Notes under the pieces: model-generated
Told to the model about the DNA's origin: nothing
The model's database searches: none
Seen by the model: only the letters and a program-made list of their open reading frames with translations
Part shown: positions 1 to 12,032 of the stretch, one piece after another
How positions within the stretch are numbered: position 1 is the stretch's first letter
Layout: each line of letters opens with the position of its first letter
NCBI GenBank assembly: GCA_963931865.1
Contig: OZ007507.1
Coordinates: forward strand, 16,452,681-16,516,680
Reading direction: 5' to 3'
DNA length: 64,000 nt
Source: Axinella damicornis
Taxonomy: Eukaryota > Porifera > Demospongiae > Axinellida > Axinellidae
Program-made: the position numbers and the translations under genes

Positions 1-1391
1 TAGATCTTGGTCAGGCCCGTAGGCTCAATTTATACAGGGGGGGGGGGGTTCTTCTTTGAATATGAAGTGGACCAAACCAACTGGCAGCGCGCGAAGCGCG
101 CAGTAGCTAGGGGGGTCTGGGGGCATGCCCCCCCCAGGAAAAATTTTGAGTTTTAGATGCTCTGAGATCGATTCTGGTGCATTTTGGGACACTAGCGCTC
201 GTGCACGTCTGCATGCCTGGCTAGGCAGTATCACGAACAAAAAGATGAGAACTTTATCCTATCTGACTACCAGAAGCAGCAGCATCGCCTTCAGTATTCA
301 CTGCGGTCTTCTTTTTCGGCGGCAAGAACTGCTGCAAACTCTGTGACATGGCCCGCTTTCTCTCATATCATGCGTGTAACATGACAATCGACGTACTTAA
401 TCTGTACATAATGCGCGCACGCGCCACGTGTACGTCCTCGTTCCCAGACATTCCTCTCGTCAAAAAGCCTGGGAACGAGGTTCATATTGTTCTAGCATCG
501 TACATGACACTACGATCTACTCGGTAGCTATACCAATCGCGTGTGAGCACTCCAGGAAGGCACCGGCACAAGACAGTGACTGCAGAGTAAGACTGTAAGT
601 ACTAGCGCTTGTTTGCAGCGGGACCGGACCTAAATGACCGTGCGGGCGGTTCGTCCGAACCCCCCGAACCCCCCCAGCCTACGGGCCTGTTGGTAGAAAT
701 GCTGTCCTTATAGAGCAACCTGCAAATTACATACGATTTGCCTCTTGGGTGATTGTCTCAAGCATGCAAAGTACTATGGGTACATTATGGAAACTGAAAC
801 ATACTCTATGACTGCATATGCATGGCTGTGTGATGTACAATGTGTGCATGACTGAACCTGAAACTATTCTGTTGCTTGAGTACTTATTCTCCACTTGTTG
901 CAGACGCTAAAGGCTATCCCTCTGAAGGAGAGGGTGTTCAGGACCAAAAAGCACAAACCTTATCATTTGGTGCCAGCAGAATCTCTTGCAGCTGCCAGTG
1001 GACTTGCGTTTTCCCTCTGTTTAGTCCTGCTAACCCAAGGTTTCGTAGGGCCGTACCTGGTGCTCTGCTGGATGGTAGCAGTGTGCAAGGACGTCCAAGA
1101 ACATGGCATGGCATACACGTGTACAACTACAGTATATAAATTTTACCATAAACAAAAGCAAGGTTACACAGCTATCTGTGATCTCAACAGCATGTGAAGT
1201 GAAAGTCTGTTTTATTAGCAACAGCTGGCGACACTCCAGCACAAAGGCAATGAAGCCATACTTCACAGCTCACACTGCACCCAGTTCTTAGCTTTGGGGT
1301 GAGAACAGGTGCCAGCAGTGCAACCCTTTCCTGAAAATGTAGAAGCATCATATAACCACAGTGGGGGCTGTTCACAAACTAATATGAGTAT

Positions 1392-1426
<35 letters not shown>

Positions 1427-1967
1427 ACCAGATAGTAAAACCATTATCAATCACAGGACTGAACATTAAATCACATAATGCACCATTATCTAGATAAAGC
1501 ATACTTTTCAAAGCTGTTTTGGGTAAGTGAGTAACTTTATATACCAGTTTTTGCGCATGACGGGGTTAGTTATAGTGCACTTGGCCACTCGGCTCGTGCA
1601 TTATCGTGCACTAAAACCCCGCAATGCCTAAAAATAGCTATTACATAAATTACTTTTCTCTTCCTGCAGCACAGCTGAATACCCTGACAATGTATAATAT
1701 TGTGTTGCCTAGACAGTAAAATAAATCTTACCTATAGCAGGCCTGGGAATTTGTTTCCTTTTACTCTGGGAAAAGGAGACGGAGGGAGGGATTGGCGAGA
1801 AAGGGAGGAAAGAGAGGGAGAGAAGAACCATACTCAGCTACATCAACTTTTCTTGTACGCAAACTGGATATGAGACTAGAAGTATACACGTACAACATCT
1901 TTCATGTGCAAGTAATTATTATCCTACAATTGGGAGTTTAGGAATATGCTCCGACTAAGGGGGGTTC
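1..1967. other. Repeat-rich non-coding stretch
   Basis: No gene is supported here. Positions 90-215 (GGGGTCTGGGGGCATGCC followed by a GATCGATTCTGG motif) match 25325-25400, so the left edge is a dispersed repeat. A foldback-type pair with ends CTCGTTCCCAGAC and GCCTGGGAACGAG lies at 436-481. A run of 31 G occupies 1394-1424. A possible exon at 895-1197 was considered and not accepted. Confidence 0.6.
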
Positions 1968-2551
1968 TAGCCTTGTTCCCAGGCTCTCCCACACGCGCAC
2001 AAAAATTGAGAGAAAGGGGAAGAGCCTGGGATATTTTGTCACGTGAGAAACGTCACGTTTAATTGTGTGTGGGCGATCAAAACCACAAGTCATGCATGAT
2101 TGTACCATACCAGTGCGTGTAGTTCTTGTTTGAGACTATTGTATAGCTGACAGCGCTATCACGTTGCCCCATACTACACAGCAGCCACATTATTCCTGCT
2201 CAAAGACACTGGAATCGCACCAGGTTCTGCGTGAGACGCCAAGACAGCCGTTCCATGGCCTTACTGAGAAGTGGCCGAATTGAATGCCCCGTTTCCAGGT
2301 TTGTATGAGTCGTTCTCGACACTTACTGTTCACATAGACTGCCAAAGCATGGCTATCGTCGATCTCCACGCAGCTAACGGTCGAGCGCTGAATGAGCCAG
2401 CTTCACGCAGCATATTTGCGGTCAGTGTGCCCACGTTCAATTAAGTTCTCTCTACCCCAACGTCACGCACGTGATAAATTATCCCAGGCATTCTCCCGCT
2501 TTTCCGTACTTTTAGCGACGAAAAGCTGGGCGGGGCCTGGGAACAAGGCTA
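1968..2551. mobile_element. 584-bp foldback MITE with 9-bp target duplication
   Basis: The element starts TAGCCTTGTTCCCAGGC and ends with the inverted form GCCTGGGAACAAGGCTA. It is flanked on both sides by the identical 9-mer GGGGGGTTC (1959-1967 and 2552-2560). It has no long reading frame of its own. It is the longest member of the TAGYCTCGTTCCCAG family seen here. The 9-bp duplication is the size made by Mutator-type transposases. Confidence 0.8.
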
Positions 2552-2807
2552 GGGGGGTTCCACCTCAACATCAAGCAGTTGCTGGGCCCTTGTGCATAGG
2601 CACTGGCCAGTCTGGCCCATCAGCATGTGTGGGGTCTGGGGGCATGTTCCTTGAGGTTTGAGTTGAGCAGACACAGAAACGTTTGACACTGGTGGTGTAC
2701 AACCACTGAAACCACCAGCCACCACAAATTTCACAATCCTCTACAGAATTATGGGGTTGGTGGCTTTCCTCTTATTCGTCATATAGCATAAATCTCTTAC
2801 TGATTTA

Positions 2808-3236
2808 GTCAAGCGGCTTACAGTTCTGTGCAGTGGTTGCCTTTTCCCTGATCCCCCTCTGGCTCCTGCCACTCTCAGGATCAAGTCAGGTGGATTGCTG
2901 CTACCACTCTGCTTGCTCCTGGCTGTGGCAGGAAGAGAATCTCTAATAAATGCACAGCCATCTCTATTCAAGTGGCTAACAGTTCTGTGCAGTGGTTGCT
3001 GTCTCCCTGATCCCCCACAGCTCCTGCCACTCTCAGGGTCACCACTCAAGTCAGGTGGATGGCTGCTACCTCTCTGCTTGCTCCATGGCTGTGGCAGGAA
3101 AAGATTCTCCAATAAACGCGCAGCCATCTCTTACCAATCCGGTCAAGTGGCTTACAGTTCTGTGCATAGGTCACTTTCTCCCTGATCTTCCTCTGGTTCC
3201 TGCCACTCTCAGGGTCATCACTCAAGCCAGTTGGAT
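2808..3236 (+). repeat. Long-period tandem repeat (about 165-175 bp, 2.5 copies)
   Basis: The phrases 'ttacagttctgtgca', 'ctcctgccactctcagg' and 'gctgtggcaggaa' recur in the same order around 2820, 2980 and 3150. The third copy is partial. Open frames on both strands across it are by-products of the repeat, not a gene. Confidence 0.7.
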
Positions 3237-3249
3237 AGAGCAGGGTTTT

Positions 3250-3350
3250 CTTTTGCTATTTGCTATTGTTGGACTCCCTTTCGATGGTTTATAAGGGTCT
3301 ATGTGGCCACAAAAAAAATTTCGCCTGACAGACGACTGACTGACACCCCT
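3250..3350. repeat. Dispersed repeat, inverted copy at 24000-24093
   Basis: A stretch running from 'gctatttgctattg' through 'gatggtttat' to 'tttcgcctgacagac' recurs in opposite orientation near 24 kb. The 24-kb copy ends in a GTCT microsatellite. The repeat class is not recognised. Confidence 0.55.
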
Positions 3351-3769
3351 CAGCGCCTGAGGCAGCTATACAACATCAAGCGTGCAGCAGAAGGGTCTTC
3401 GGGCTCCCCCAAGCTGCAGAAATCCCGCCGAAAACTGGTTCAGAGGAAGCAATGGGGAGCGGCGTCCGATAACGCATACAATTGTCCGATTATTATTATA
3501 TTATAGCTGTTTCAGAGTTTTGTATTTGGGTCATTGCATTGCATGTCAATTAGCTAAAAGCATGACCTCTTCCGATTTTGACGAAACTTGGTGAGCTTGT
3601 TACCTCTAGTATTGAAAAACCAAATTTGAGCTAGACTACGTAAGTGTTATACTTGTGCAACTGCAGCAAATTTAATTCTGGCCTCAGGTGCCTGTTTTAG
3701 ACCGCACACCATAACTGAAATGCCCATATCTTCTGATGTGATCAACATAGAGAGTTGCAACAAAGATTT

Positions 3770-5890
3770 TCTCGAAGTTCTTGATTAGCTCTTTCATTTG
3801 GCATATATAGTTTGATCTTTGACTTAATTAAAGGTCAATGGTTATGTCATCTGGCCTTTGACCTTGGTTTCTGGAAAAACAAATGTTTTGATTTTCACAA
3901 AAAAATTTGCAAGCAGTACAATGTCATGTGTTTATTCACCGAGTTATAATTTGGGACTATAATGGGAACAGCAAATTTATACCAAAACGTAGTAGCAGGT
4001 AAGCAAAATCCATGTGCAGTTAGTCTTATCATAGTGATATAGTACGATTACCTGCCTACTATTAGTTTCTGAGCTTTTCAGTTGTAGCTCGGCTTGCCTT
4101 TGGTGTCAGAGTGTACGACCCTTAGCAGTCCTTGGATCAAGAATGTCCGGGGTGGGTGGATGGATATCTGAATGAACATGCCATGAGGATGCAGGAAGCT
4201 TTCACTGTCTTCAACTAGCTACTAGCAGAACACATGCCAGCCACCAGTCATTATCGTATGCACATGTCACAAAGCCTTTAATTTCTTAAACTACAGGGTT
4301 ACCTAATTCCTCAATGGTGACTCTACTTTGGAATAGTTATATATCTTGACAGTGAATGGAGTTTTCGAGTTCCAGGAGTTGTAGTCAATGTAGTGTGACT
4401 GCCCAAAACTCTGTTCTAGGAGGACCTGTTCATTTATGTAGTCATCCTTAGTCATGTACCGACAGGTCGTTGCTGGAATGTTGTCAACTGCCTATTCAAC
4501 AATCAATTGGTGTGGTGTCATTATCTGCTCAGCATATGCACTACAAAAAGAGAAGGGTTGTTTTAACCAGGCTATGGTCACCTCACTTGCATCTCAGTGC
4601 CTCCTTGCATTGTCATCAAGGAATGAGCACACAAGTGCAGCCTACTTTGATCTCTATAGGATAACCTAGTAGGCCTGTTGAGTTATATAACCTAGGTCAA
4701 GTTTCTTAGTTCCAGGTAACTGAAGAATGACTGAAGTGCGTCATCCAAGCAGATCATTTAGTACACTTCTTGACCACTATAGGTCCTATAATTATATGGG
4801 TAAACAATTAAGCTAAGTCACGTACCTATAATTACAAACCATTAGAAGTGAAGCTACACAACATTTGTGGCTGTGGGTACATCCTTTGATCACCACAGTA
4901 ACCATCAGAGTCTGGTTAAAACAACCCTTTTCTTTTTACAGTGTGGCTGGTGACGGCTGGCCGGTCTTTTCACTAACTCCATTACATACCCCTTTTCCAT
5001 GGGAGGTAGCGAGAAATGCCACTCAGCAGCTACACCAACTCATGTGAAGGAAGCATTTCACACATCCACGGTATGAATGCCATATTTAAACATGTTGAAA
5101 CAGAAAGTTGCCCAGCGTTGTTGGTCCATTCTATTTGGCACGTCAAAAAAAAACTCGTAACAAACTGGAAAACTAATTGAGTTGCGGATTGTAGCACTGC
5201 TATAGTAGAGGCAAAACTGCATGCAAACACCATCCGCAAAGCAGATTACTAGAATTGGATGTGCCTTGCACATAATACCGTAGATTGAAGCCTAACATGT
5301 CGGTAGGTAATTACATGCCTTAGGCTGGGTACTAAAGAAAATGGGAAGGTTAACACTTACCATTAAAGCCGTCTACAGATAGCATGATATAAATTTTCAT
5401 CTTGTGATGTCACATCCTGCAATGTCCTAGGGACTGCCATTAGAAAGGGTGGGACAATGGGAGGGTTTTAGCACTTGGCCAAGGTATCAGGGCTGCTTCT
5501 GGGCTTGGCATCGAAAAGCCATTGGATTTGGATTTTAAAAAAACTTTAAAAAAACCATGGGTTAGACTTGCTGAGATGCTGAAGTTGTTGGATTAACATT
5601 ATAACCTGTCGGTGACCAAATCTTTGAGTACGGCATATCTGTACATCCTAACTGCACATTTTTCTTACATGCTACTACGTTTTGGTTTAGATTTGCTGTT
5701 CCCACTGTAGTCTCAAATTGAAACTCAGTGAATAAACACATGTAGCTAGGTTAAAACTGTTTGCAAATTGAAAATCAAAACATTCATTTTTCCAGAAACC
5801 AAGGTCAAATTAAGGTCAGATGACATACTATGATCTTTGACCTTCGATTGGCCCTGGAAGGCAGCTGAGATATCTGTCTGCATGTGTTAC
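3770..5890. repeat. Inverted repeat pair enclosing about 1.6 kb
   Basis: The left arm (about 3830-4000) contains 'ggtttctggaaaaacaaatg', 'gtgtttattcac' and 'gggaacagcaaat'. The right arm (about 5660-5850) holds the same blocks reverse-complemented and in mirrored order. Arms are roughly 200 bp and diverged. The interior has no long reading frame. It could be a non-autonomous foldback transposon or an inverted duplication of one repeat. Confidence 0.55.
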
Positions 5891-5899
5891 ACAGTTTGT

Positions 5900-7120
5900 A
5901 TGCAAAATTGAATTCGAGACTAGATTATGGGAATAATGGGAAGTGTTAGGGGAAATGAATAATAGGTGGAAAAGCAGGAATAATCCGCCCAAGCCTAACC
6001 AAAGTAAACTCTCTCATTGTCACAACCAGGAGTGCATCAGCCGCCGAAGGACGTGACTATAACAACAGAACGGACTGGAAAACGGACCAGAAAACGGACT
6101 GGGTTTCCATGCGCTAGACACGGCGTCTACTCCATCGCACAGTAAAACTAGTTTAGCTTAGTACCGCCAGTCTGCAGCCCAGCGGACGATCACCAGTGCC
6201 ACAGGTCCGCGCAGCCATCAAATATACGGTGTCTAGGGCGCCCGGGCATGAAAAAAACTTAATTAGTCCGTTTTCTGTTCAGTGTTTTAGTCACGTCCGC
6301 CGCCGAAGGCGCGTCGAACTCCGCATGCCTGCCCGAGGACATGTAGTATACATGATGATATACTATCCATGGTATTATATATAGTCCTTCACACCTCCAA
6401 AAATTTTACCTTAAACGGCAAGATGCCGTTACATATTGCAGCTGTAAGGATTTGTGTGAAACCGAACTAAGTAGGTGTGAAAGGCAAATTGGCCTTTGTG
6501 CAGCAATAGATACTAGAGCAAGCTGGCTAGGACGATGGCGCTACGTGCAGTAGCTTCAACGGCCAGCAAACCAGTGAAGAAGTTTCGAAGAATGAACTAC
6601 GCTACTTGTTAAAGAGACTGCGTAAAATGGATATGTCCATCTTTGAAGCTTCCATGAAACAGCAAGTACTGCCCTCCACACTCGCGCCCTGTTCTGGAGT
6701 ATAAGGATGTGACTTTTGTTACGGATGGCATGCCATAGTTCTGCTGAGGCAGGTCTGTCGATGGCTAACTCACAGTAACGCAGTAGAAATGACAGAAATG
6801 TTTACTAGCAGCGCCACGTGCAGATGCACGATCATTCCGCGTACCGCCCGTAAAAGATGAATATTATTAGCAGCCACTTACGCGGTACCGCAAAGGTCTT
6901 CCATATAAGGTATGACCATAAGGTGTGTGAGGAGTACAACATGTCTACACTAGTTCGACGCTCTTTCGCCACCTTCGCGGCTAATGCGCTCCTGTCACAA
7001 CCACACTTGTCTCTTCAGCTGGTCTGCAACCAAGGTAACCACAGTGATGTTTAATTATCATCATGTGAAACCATGCCGGTACATATAGCTTGTATGATGG
7101 TTACAACAGTTAGTCTTATT
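5900..7120. other. Non-coding stretch upstream of copy 1's 3' end
   Basis: No gene is supported. Around 6050-6110 and 6265-6320 there is a loosely mirrored pair of 'acggac...aaaacggac' and 'gtccgttttctgtt' with flanking 'ccgccgaagg', probably a decayed small foldback element. From about 7018 the sequence (ctgcaaccaaggtaaccacag) matches the 3' flanks of copies 2 and 6 near 20050 and 45773. Confidence 0.5.
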
Positions 7121-7143
7121 GAAGTGACAATAATAGAGTTTCG

Positions 7144-8190
7144 CTAACCAGGAATTGGTGCTTCAAGGAGAGCAAACGGTTTTATCGGCATGTGAGGAGG
7201 TGGAGGCGGCAGACAATTGGTTGAAGAAAGATGCTCATGGTCGTGTCCATCCCTTTTCCATCCCAGAAACACACTGTTGTTCCTGTACTTAACTGGAATC
7301 TCTTCCGCAACTTCAGGCAATATGATAAGCACGTCTTTTCTTTGCATTGGTCTCCGTGGGTATGGGCGGTGACTAGGATTGTGCGCCTTTATTTGAGTGT
7401 GTAGTACCATATGCCCCCGAAACGTGACTTCACATTTTATTGCCATATGTACACTAGAATACCACCAGGATTCCTCGATGTGCTGGGTTGAGTATGGGAG
7501 AAGATAATCCAGAGTTTGATAGTGAAACGCATTAAAAGCATCATCAAATCTTCCCGTTGTAACATACTCTCCCGAGTGATCCACAACACATTTGTTATGC
7601 CGTATTGCGTTTTTTATACGAGGGAGCAACTGATTACAATCGATATCCACTGCAGCAATAGCAGGTTCAATATTGATGAGAAATCTTTCAAATTGCCTCC
7701 ATGGATTTCCGCTTTTGGTTGTGGTAAGAACAATGTCATCATCCATGAAAATGTAGTAGAGATACTGTATGTGCCGACTCTTGGCAACTTGCCACAAGAG
7801 GTTTCGTCCTTGTGGCCAACTCAGGGAACTACCATTGATATATTTGACATGATGCAGCAAATCAGCTGTACAGCTTTGGTTGTAACTTAGTACCAATACG
7901 TCACAATCACATTCATCAGGATTGCCTAGTGCTTTCTTGAGATGAATTGGCAGACAACTTTCTGTTTGTATTGTGTACACAAATCTTGGCTGTGCTTGTT
8001 TGGCATCACCTTCCATGGTGCGAATGGAATCACCGGAATCACTGGAACTACCTCTCATGGTATGTTTGGAATCACTGGGACCACTAGGTCTGTGTAGGAA
8101 GTTCCCCTTCAACATAAGCGTGACTGTGAACACCGTGAGGACCAAGATGCTTAGCAGTACAACACGCACTAACCTATTTTGCCGAGTCAT
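7144..8190 (-). CDS. Type II membrane GT-A-like glycosyltransferase, copy 1 (intact, 348 aa)
   Basis: Seen in the sequence: a single-exon frame starting MTRQNRLVR, a hydrophobic segment at about residues 10-27, a short Ser/Asp-rich stem at about 33-65, then a soluble domain ending PIPG. Residues 150-152 are DDD within YIFMDDDIV. This fits the metal and nucleotide-sugar binding DXD site of GT-A glycosyltransferases. Sequons occur at N104 (NQS) and N120 (NGS), and the domain has several cysteines. The layout fits a Golgi type II enzyme that would act on glycans in the secretory lumen. The stem holds about one unit (GPSDSKHTM) of the repeat that is expanded in other copies. No stop or frameshift is present, and all domain blocks are shared with copy 7. 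The enzyme family, donor and acceptor are unknown. The glycosyltransferase call rests on topology and the Asp motif; the gene call is firmer. Confidence 0.8.
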   Translation of the reverse strand: MTRQNRLVRVVLLSILVLTVFTVTLMLKGNFLHRPSGPSDSKHTMRGSSSDSGDSIRTMEGDAKQAQPRFVYTIQTESCLPIHLKKALGNPDECDCDVLVLSYNQSCTADLLHHVKYINGSSLSWPQGRNLLWQVAKSRHIQYLYYIFMDDDIVLTTTKSGNPWRQFERFLINIEPAIAAVDIDCNQLLPRIKNAIRHNKCVVDHSGEYVTTGRFDDAFNAFHYQTLDYLLPYSTQHIEESWWYSSVHMAIKCEVTFRGHMVLHTQIKAHNPSHRPYPRRPMQRKDVLIILPEVAEEIPVKYRNNSVFLGWKRDGHDHEHLSSTNCLPPPPPHMPIKPFALLEAPIPG

Positions 8191-8303
8191 TATGTGTGAT
8201 GGATCACTGAGTTAGGCTAGCTAGCTAACTACTACACAGCTAGCTAGCTACAAACAGATCAGCTATAGCTAAGTGACTACAAGTTCTTGAGGGGCGAGCG
8301 TGA
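8191..8303 (-). promoter_or_regulatory. Upstream region shared with copy 2
   Basis: About 110 bp upstream of the copy-1 start (TGATGGATCACTG, TAGC-rich tract, 'aagtgactacaag', 'ggggcgagc') is nearly identical to 21848-21985 upstream of copy 2. It probably holds the promoter or 5' UTR, or simply reflects recent duplication. No TATA box is evident. Confidence 0.3.
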
Positions 8304-10440
8304 GCGATACTATCGGTATTCGTCCCTCCCTAATTCCCCAATCGGGATGCGCTTTTTTCACTAGTCTCGTTCCCAGACCCCAACCCGCGAGATAGGCCTG
8401 CGCTAATTATGCGCGCATAATTTGCAAAATAATAGGGACTTACCCGAATTGCACATTATTCGCGAATAATCGGGCCAGAAAACGGAAATAATTATTAGTG
8501 GGCGTGTAGTTTCAGCCACGTGGCTCATGGCTGCCTTGTGTGAGTCGGATGCAGAGTGTTGTGGCGACCTTTCGTTGCTTTCGAGCTCCGAAACAGGAAC
8601 AGAGGCTACAGAGCACGAGTCTACCTCCTCCTGTGTGTCTCTGCTAGACCGCTTACGGAGCCCTAAGCCATCTGAGTTGGCTTGTAAACGAAAAATCGAT
8701 CACAATGTCAAAAATATTTTGTGAATAACAGGTTGTTGATGTAAAATAATGGGCTTAGTTGTCAAGAATATTCGAATAAAATAATGGGGGAAATTTTGTG
8801 AATAATTAGCTCAGGCCTACCGCGAGAAAAGCATTGTCTGGGGACAATGCTACAGTCAGCTCGACCCTATGGCGTTGATGTCTGGAATGTGGGATGGCCA
8901 ATCAGAGTTTAGCTAGACATACTTACCAACCGTCCCGGAATTTCCGGGACTGTCCCGGAAACAATCGAAATTGTCCCGGAAATTATACACGTGTCCTAGG
9001 CGTTTACGACGTACAAGCAGGTCTGTCTGACAAACTAGAGGTGCTCAGCAGAGCACGTACCCCGTGCGCAACTTTGACTTGACAGCTATAGGCCTATTCA
9101 TACAGCTGCTGCATGCACGATGAGCTAGCTCATGGATAATACAGCGATGTCAGCATGCAGAATGAGATACCGTAAGTTGTGGCAGTAATGTTAGAAATTG
9201 GGTGTGGTCAAATTGTATAAATTAGAAGCACGACTTTCACGCAGCTTTTCTCAGCCTCTCGAGTAGATCTCTGGTCTGTGAGTTATGTAGACGCTAGTAT
9301 TTTCTGAATTCTGACACTTCTATCCTGAAATAAGCCTTCAATAAGGCCTTCACTGCTCAAACAGCGCTTGGACTGCGGACAGACGGACAGACACAAACCG
9401 ATCACTCTACCCCCTGCTGCGCATGCGCACGGGGTAACTACTACCTGCAGATGAGTGCCAGTACCAGTGGGTCAGAACGGTTAGAACTGGTGTCCAAGAA
9501 GGCCATGCAAGTGGCATCCCGATTGGAAGCGCTATAGCTAATGTGTCCTCAAGCAGAAAGGGAGCCTCTTTCGTCCGTTGTAAATTCTCTCCAGACTACC
9601 CAAGGAATGCTGTTGTGCAGTGGATCAAAATTGTCCTGCAAAATCCTGCAAAATGAGTGAAATTTTCCTGCATATACAAAACTCAGGGTTGGGAAGTATG
9701 GCTAGAGCAATAAATTGCTTCGCAGTTTCCGTGTCGGCTAAGTAGACTTGGTAGATACAGCCCAGAACGACGCGAAGAGGAGTGCTGCCTTCGTGACCAG
9801 TTATCCGCCGAGTCATCCGCCGAGTGACTTCCGGTATACTTTTCCGCGGCCGCCGACTCGAAACTTTGCTAGAACCCCGCATGAAGTGCTTCTTTTGGAG
9901 TACAGGCAGGAGGAGCATGGGGAGTATAATCGCAAAAAGCCTGCAGGCTGGATAACTGTAAGTTAAGTCTCCGTCAACTATGCTATGTATAACTACTTTC
10001 GATCACCGTTACATGTACACACAGCATGAAATGGCATACTGTCAGGCACATTTGAACCAAGGGCATGCATACAGTAAGGGTTTCCTCTTCAGAGAACGCA
10101 CAAAAAATTAGTTCCAGGGTTATAGACAGAGACTATTTTCTACTGAGTCAGTACGATGCTGAAGGTACCAGCTGTGATCAAGCGTGTACAGCTATATGAC
10201 ATGCTGGCCAGATGGTGGTAGGGCCAGGGGGCTGAGGAGGGGGGAGCTCAGATGAATCTCTGCAGGACAACAGTCCCAAGACTCACCACAAAGATTTCAA
10301 GCCTCAATCCCCTCAAAGTCATGTGCGTATGTGGGGGAGTGTGGTACTGTAGTCGCTCGTATGAGAGTTGGACCTGTGCGTAAAAGTGATTATGTGAGCT
10401 GTGCTTAATAACACATGTTGTGTAGTGATGGTCTGATGGT
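8304..10440. other. Non-coding stretch
   Basis: No gene is supported. One end of the foldback family (TAGTCTCGTTCCCAGAC) begins at about 8364; a degraded partner may be GTCTGGGGACAATGCTA near 8836-8852, without a clear target duplication. At 8935-8990 the motif TCCCGGAA is repeated in both orientations. Frames of 60-100 residues in this stretch lack any recognisable domain. Confidence 0.5.
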
Positions 10441-10449
10441 ATGCCCAAG

Positions 10450-10665
10450 GTTCAGTGAGCTTGTGAAAGTAGGTTGTAACAACCATACAACAACCTTGTA
10501 CCCGGGGTGAAACAACCTTGGAATTGAAACTGTAACAAGCAGGGTATTTGGTTGTAACAACCTTGTGACAACCTAGCAACAAGGTTGTGAAAGTAGGTTG
10601 TAACAACCATGCAACAACCTTGGAATTGAAACTGTAACAAGCAGGACATCTGGTTGTAACAACCT
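10450..10665. repeat. Cluster of palindromic GGTTGTAACAACC-type repeats
   Basis: The near-palindrome gttgtaacaac and variants (gttgtgacaacc, aacaaccttg) occur repeatedly, together with the 15-mer 'gaattgaaactgtaa' twice. A related cluster lies at 13700-13970. The repeats are irregular in spacing, so this is not a simple microsatellite. Confidence 0.65.
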
Positions 10666-10800
10666 GGCCAACATCATTGAACATTGCATACATAAAAATA
10701 AATGCAATACATAACTAAATAAGTCCTGGGTAATGAGTGATAACCAGTGAATTACAAAGGCTAGTACATCTACGATGATGAGTGATATAAATAATGGCTT

Positions 10801-12032
10801 TACAATGATCTGGCTGCTACTGCTTGACAGTCTCGCATACCAGATTTTTCAGTTCCCAGCATGAGACGATTGTGACCACTTGCATCATCAGACGGGAGGG
10901 AAGGGACTGATTATTTTTCCTGTCTGGGTATGAGGGATTCATCTGTAGGAAGAAAAGTGTTATACGTATGATCATTAACCCTTTAAGCCCCATTGACGTC
11001 TATAGGCGTCATTTAGACCCTATGCACTTGTAGGGCTTCTCGCCAGTCCAAAAAGAGACCAAAAAGTCTTCAGAGGGCCTAGGGACGACTTTAAGGCACG
11101 AACTCTTCTGTCGTGGGCGTTTTTTGATTTTAATGAGATTCATTGACCCGAGAATTTTTGATTCTAATGATATTCATAGACCCACCCAGGGCCTCAAGAA
11201 AACCTGCAAATTGGTGGTGTAAGGTGTGCCATCAGTCAGATCTGGCCCAAGTTTAGGGAAATGCTGGGCGAAAATCCGGCTGACATCCACCTTTGACCTC
11301 CGATTGCTGGCCTTGTGGGGGGTCATGAATATCATTAACGGTATTGCCAGAGGGGTCTCTCCATGTGTGCGGGCCCCACCAAGTTTGGCCGCTGAGGAGC
11401 GAATGCTGTGGGAGAGGAGTACCTACGAAAGTGGTGTGCGCTGAATGCATGAAAATGTGTTGTCTTGGTGGGAAGAATTCGGTGGTTAAAGGGTTAAACA
11501 GCTCTAATAGAGTATCTATGTACTGCCCTTGTAGTAAAACCAGTAACACATAACGTCTTAACACATTGCACGCAGAAATTTATTAGTTGCTAGGGGCGAG
11601 GATTGCAACGAGCAAAACATAGCACAAGGTACATACTCCAAATGAAAATGTGTAGCAATAGGCTTTGTATTGAGCTTACAATGATCTGGCTGCTACTGCT
11701 TGACAGTCTCGCATACCAGATTTTTCAGTTCCCAGCATGTGACGATTGTGACCACTTGCATCATCAGACGGGAGGGAAGGGACTGATTATTTTTCCTGTC
11801 TGGGTATGAGGGGTTCATCTGTAGGAAGAAAAGCGTTATACGTATGATCATTAAACAGCTCTAATAGAGTATCTATGTACTGCCCTTGTAGTAAAACCAG
11901 TAACACATAACGTCTTAACACATTGCACGCAGAAATTTATTAGTTGCTAGGGGCGAGGATTGCAACGAGCAAAACATAGCACAAGGTACATACTCCAAAT
12001 GAAAATGTGTAGCAATAGGCTTTGTATTGAGC
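10801..12032 (+). repeat. 357-bp tandem duplication, first copy split by a transposon
   Basis: The unit starting 'acaatgatctggctg' (10802) and ending 'tttgtattgagct' is present twice, at 10801-11676 and 11677-12032. With the inserted element removed, the first copy is 357 bp and the second 356 bp, with very few differences. The second copy preserves the empty insertion site at 11851-11854. Confidence 0.9.
10979..11493. mobile_element. TTAA-flanked (piggyBac-type) MITE, 515 bp
   Basis: Ends are CCCTTTAAGCCCC and, read from the other side, CCCTTTAACCACC. TTAA is duplicated exactly at 10975-10978 and 11494-11497. The unoccupied site (one TTAA, 11851-11854) sits in the second tandem copy, which proves the borders. 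The duplication target and CCY start are known features of piggyBac transposons. No transposase is encoded. A longer relative in opposite orientation lies at 17692-18282. Confidence 0.88.

Noticed and set aside
895..1197. Possible exon or membrane peptide of 100 residues starting MLQTLKAIPLKERVF
   Set aside because: It has an acceptor-like tract and a hydrophobic stretch, but no partner exon, domain or second copy supports it.
2800..3240. CRISPR array
   Set aside because: The repeats are long, few and diverged with no unique spacers, and the genome is eukaryotic.
2392..3294. Several frames of 89-128 residues on both strands
   Set aside because: They lie in a foldback element and a tandem repeat; overlapping frames on both strands and no domain.
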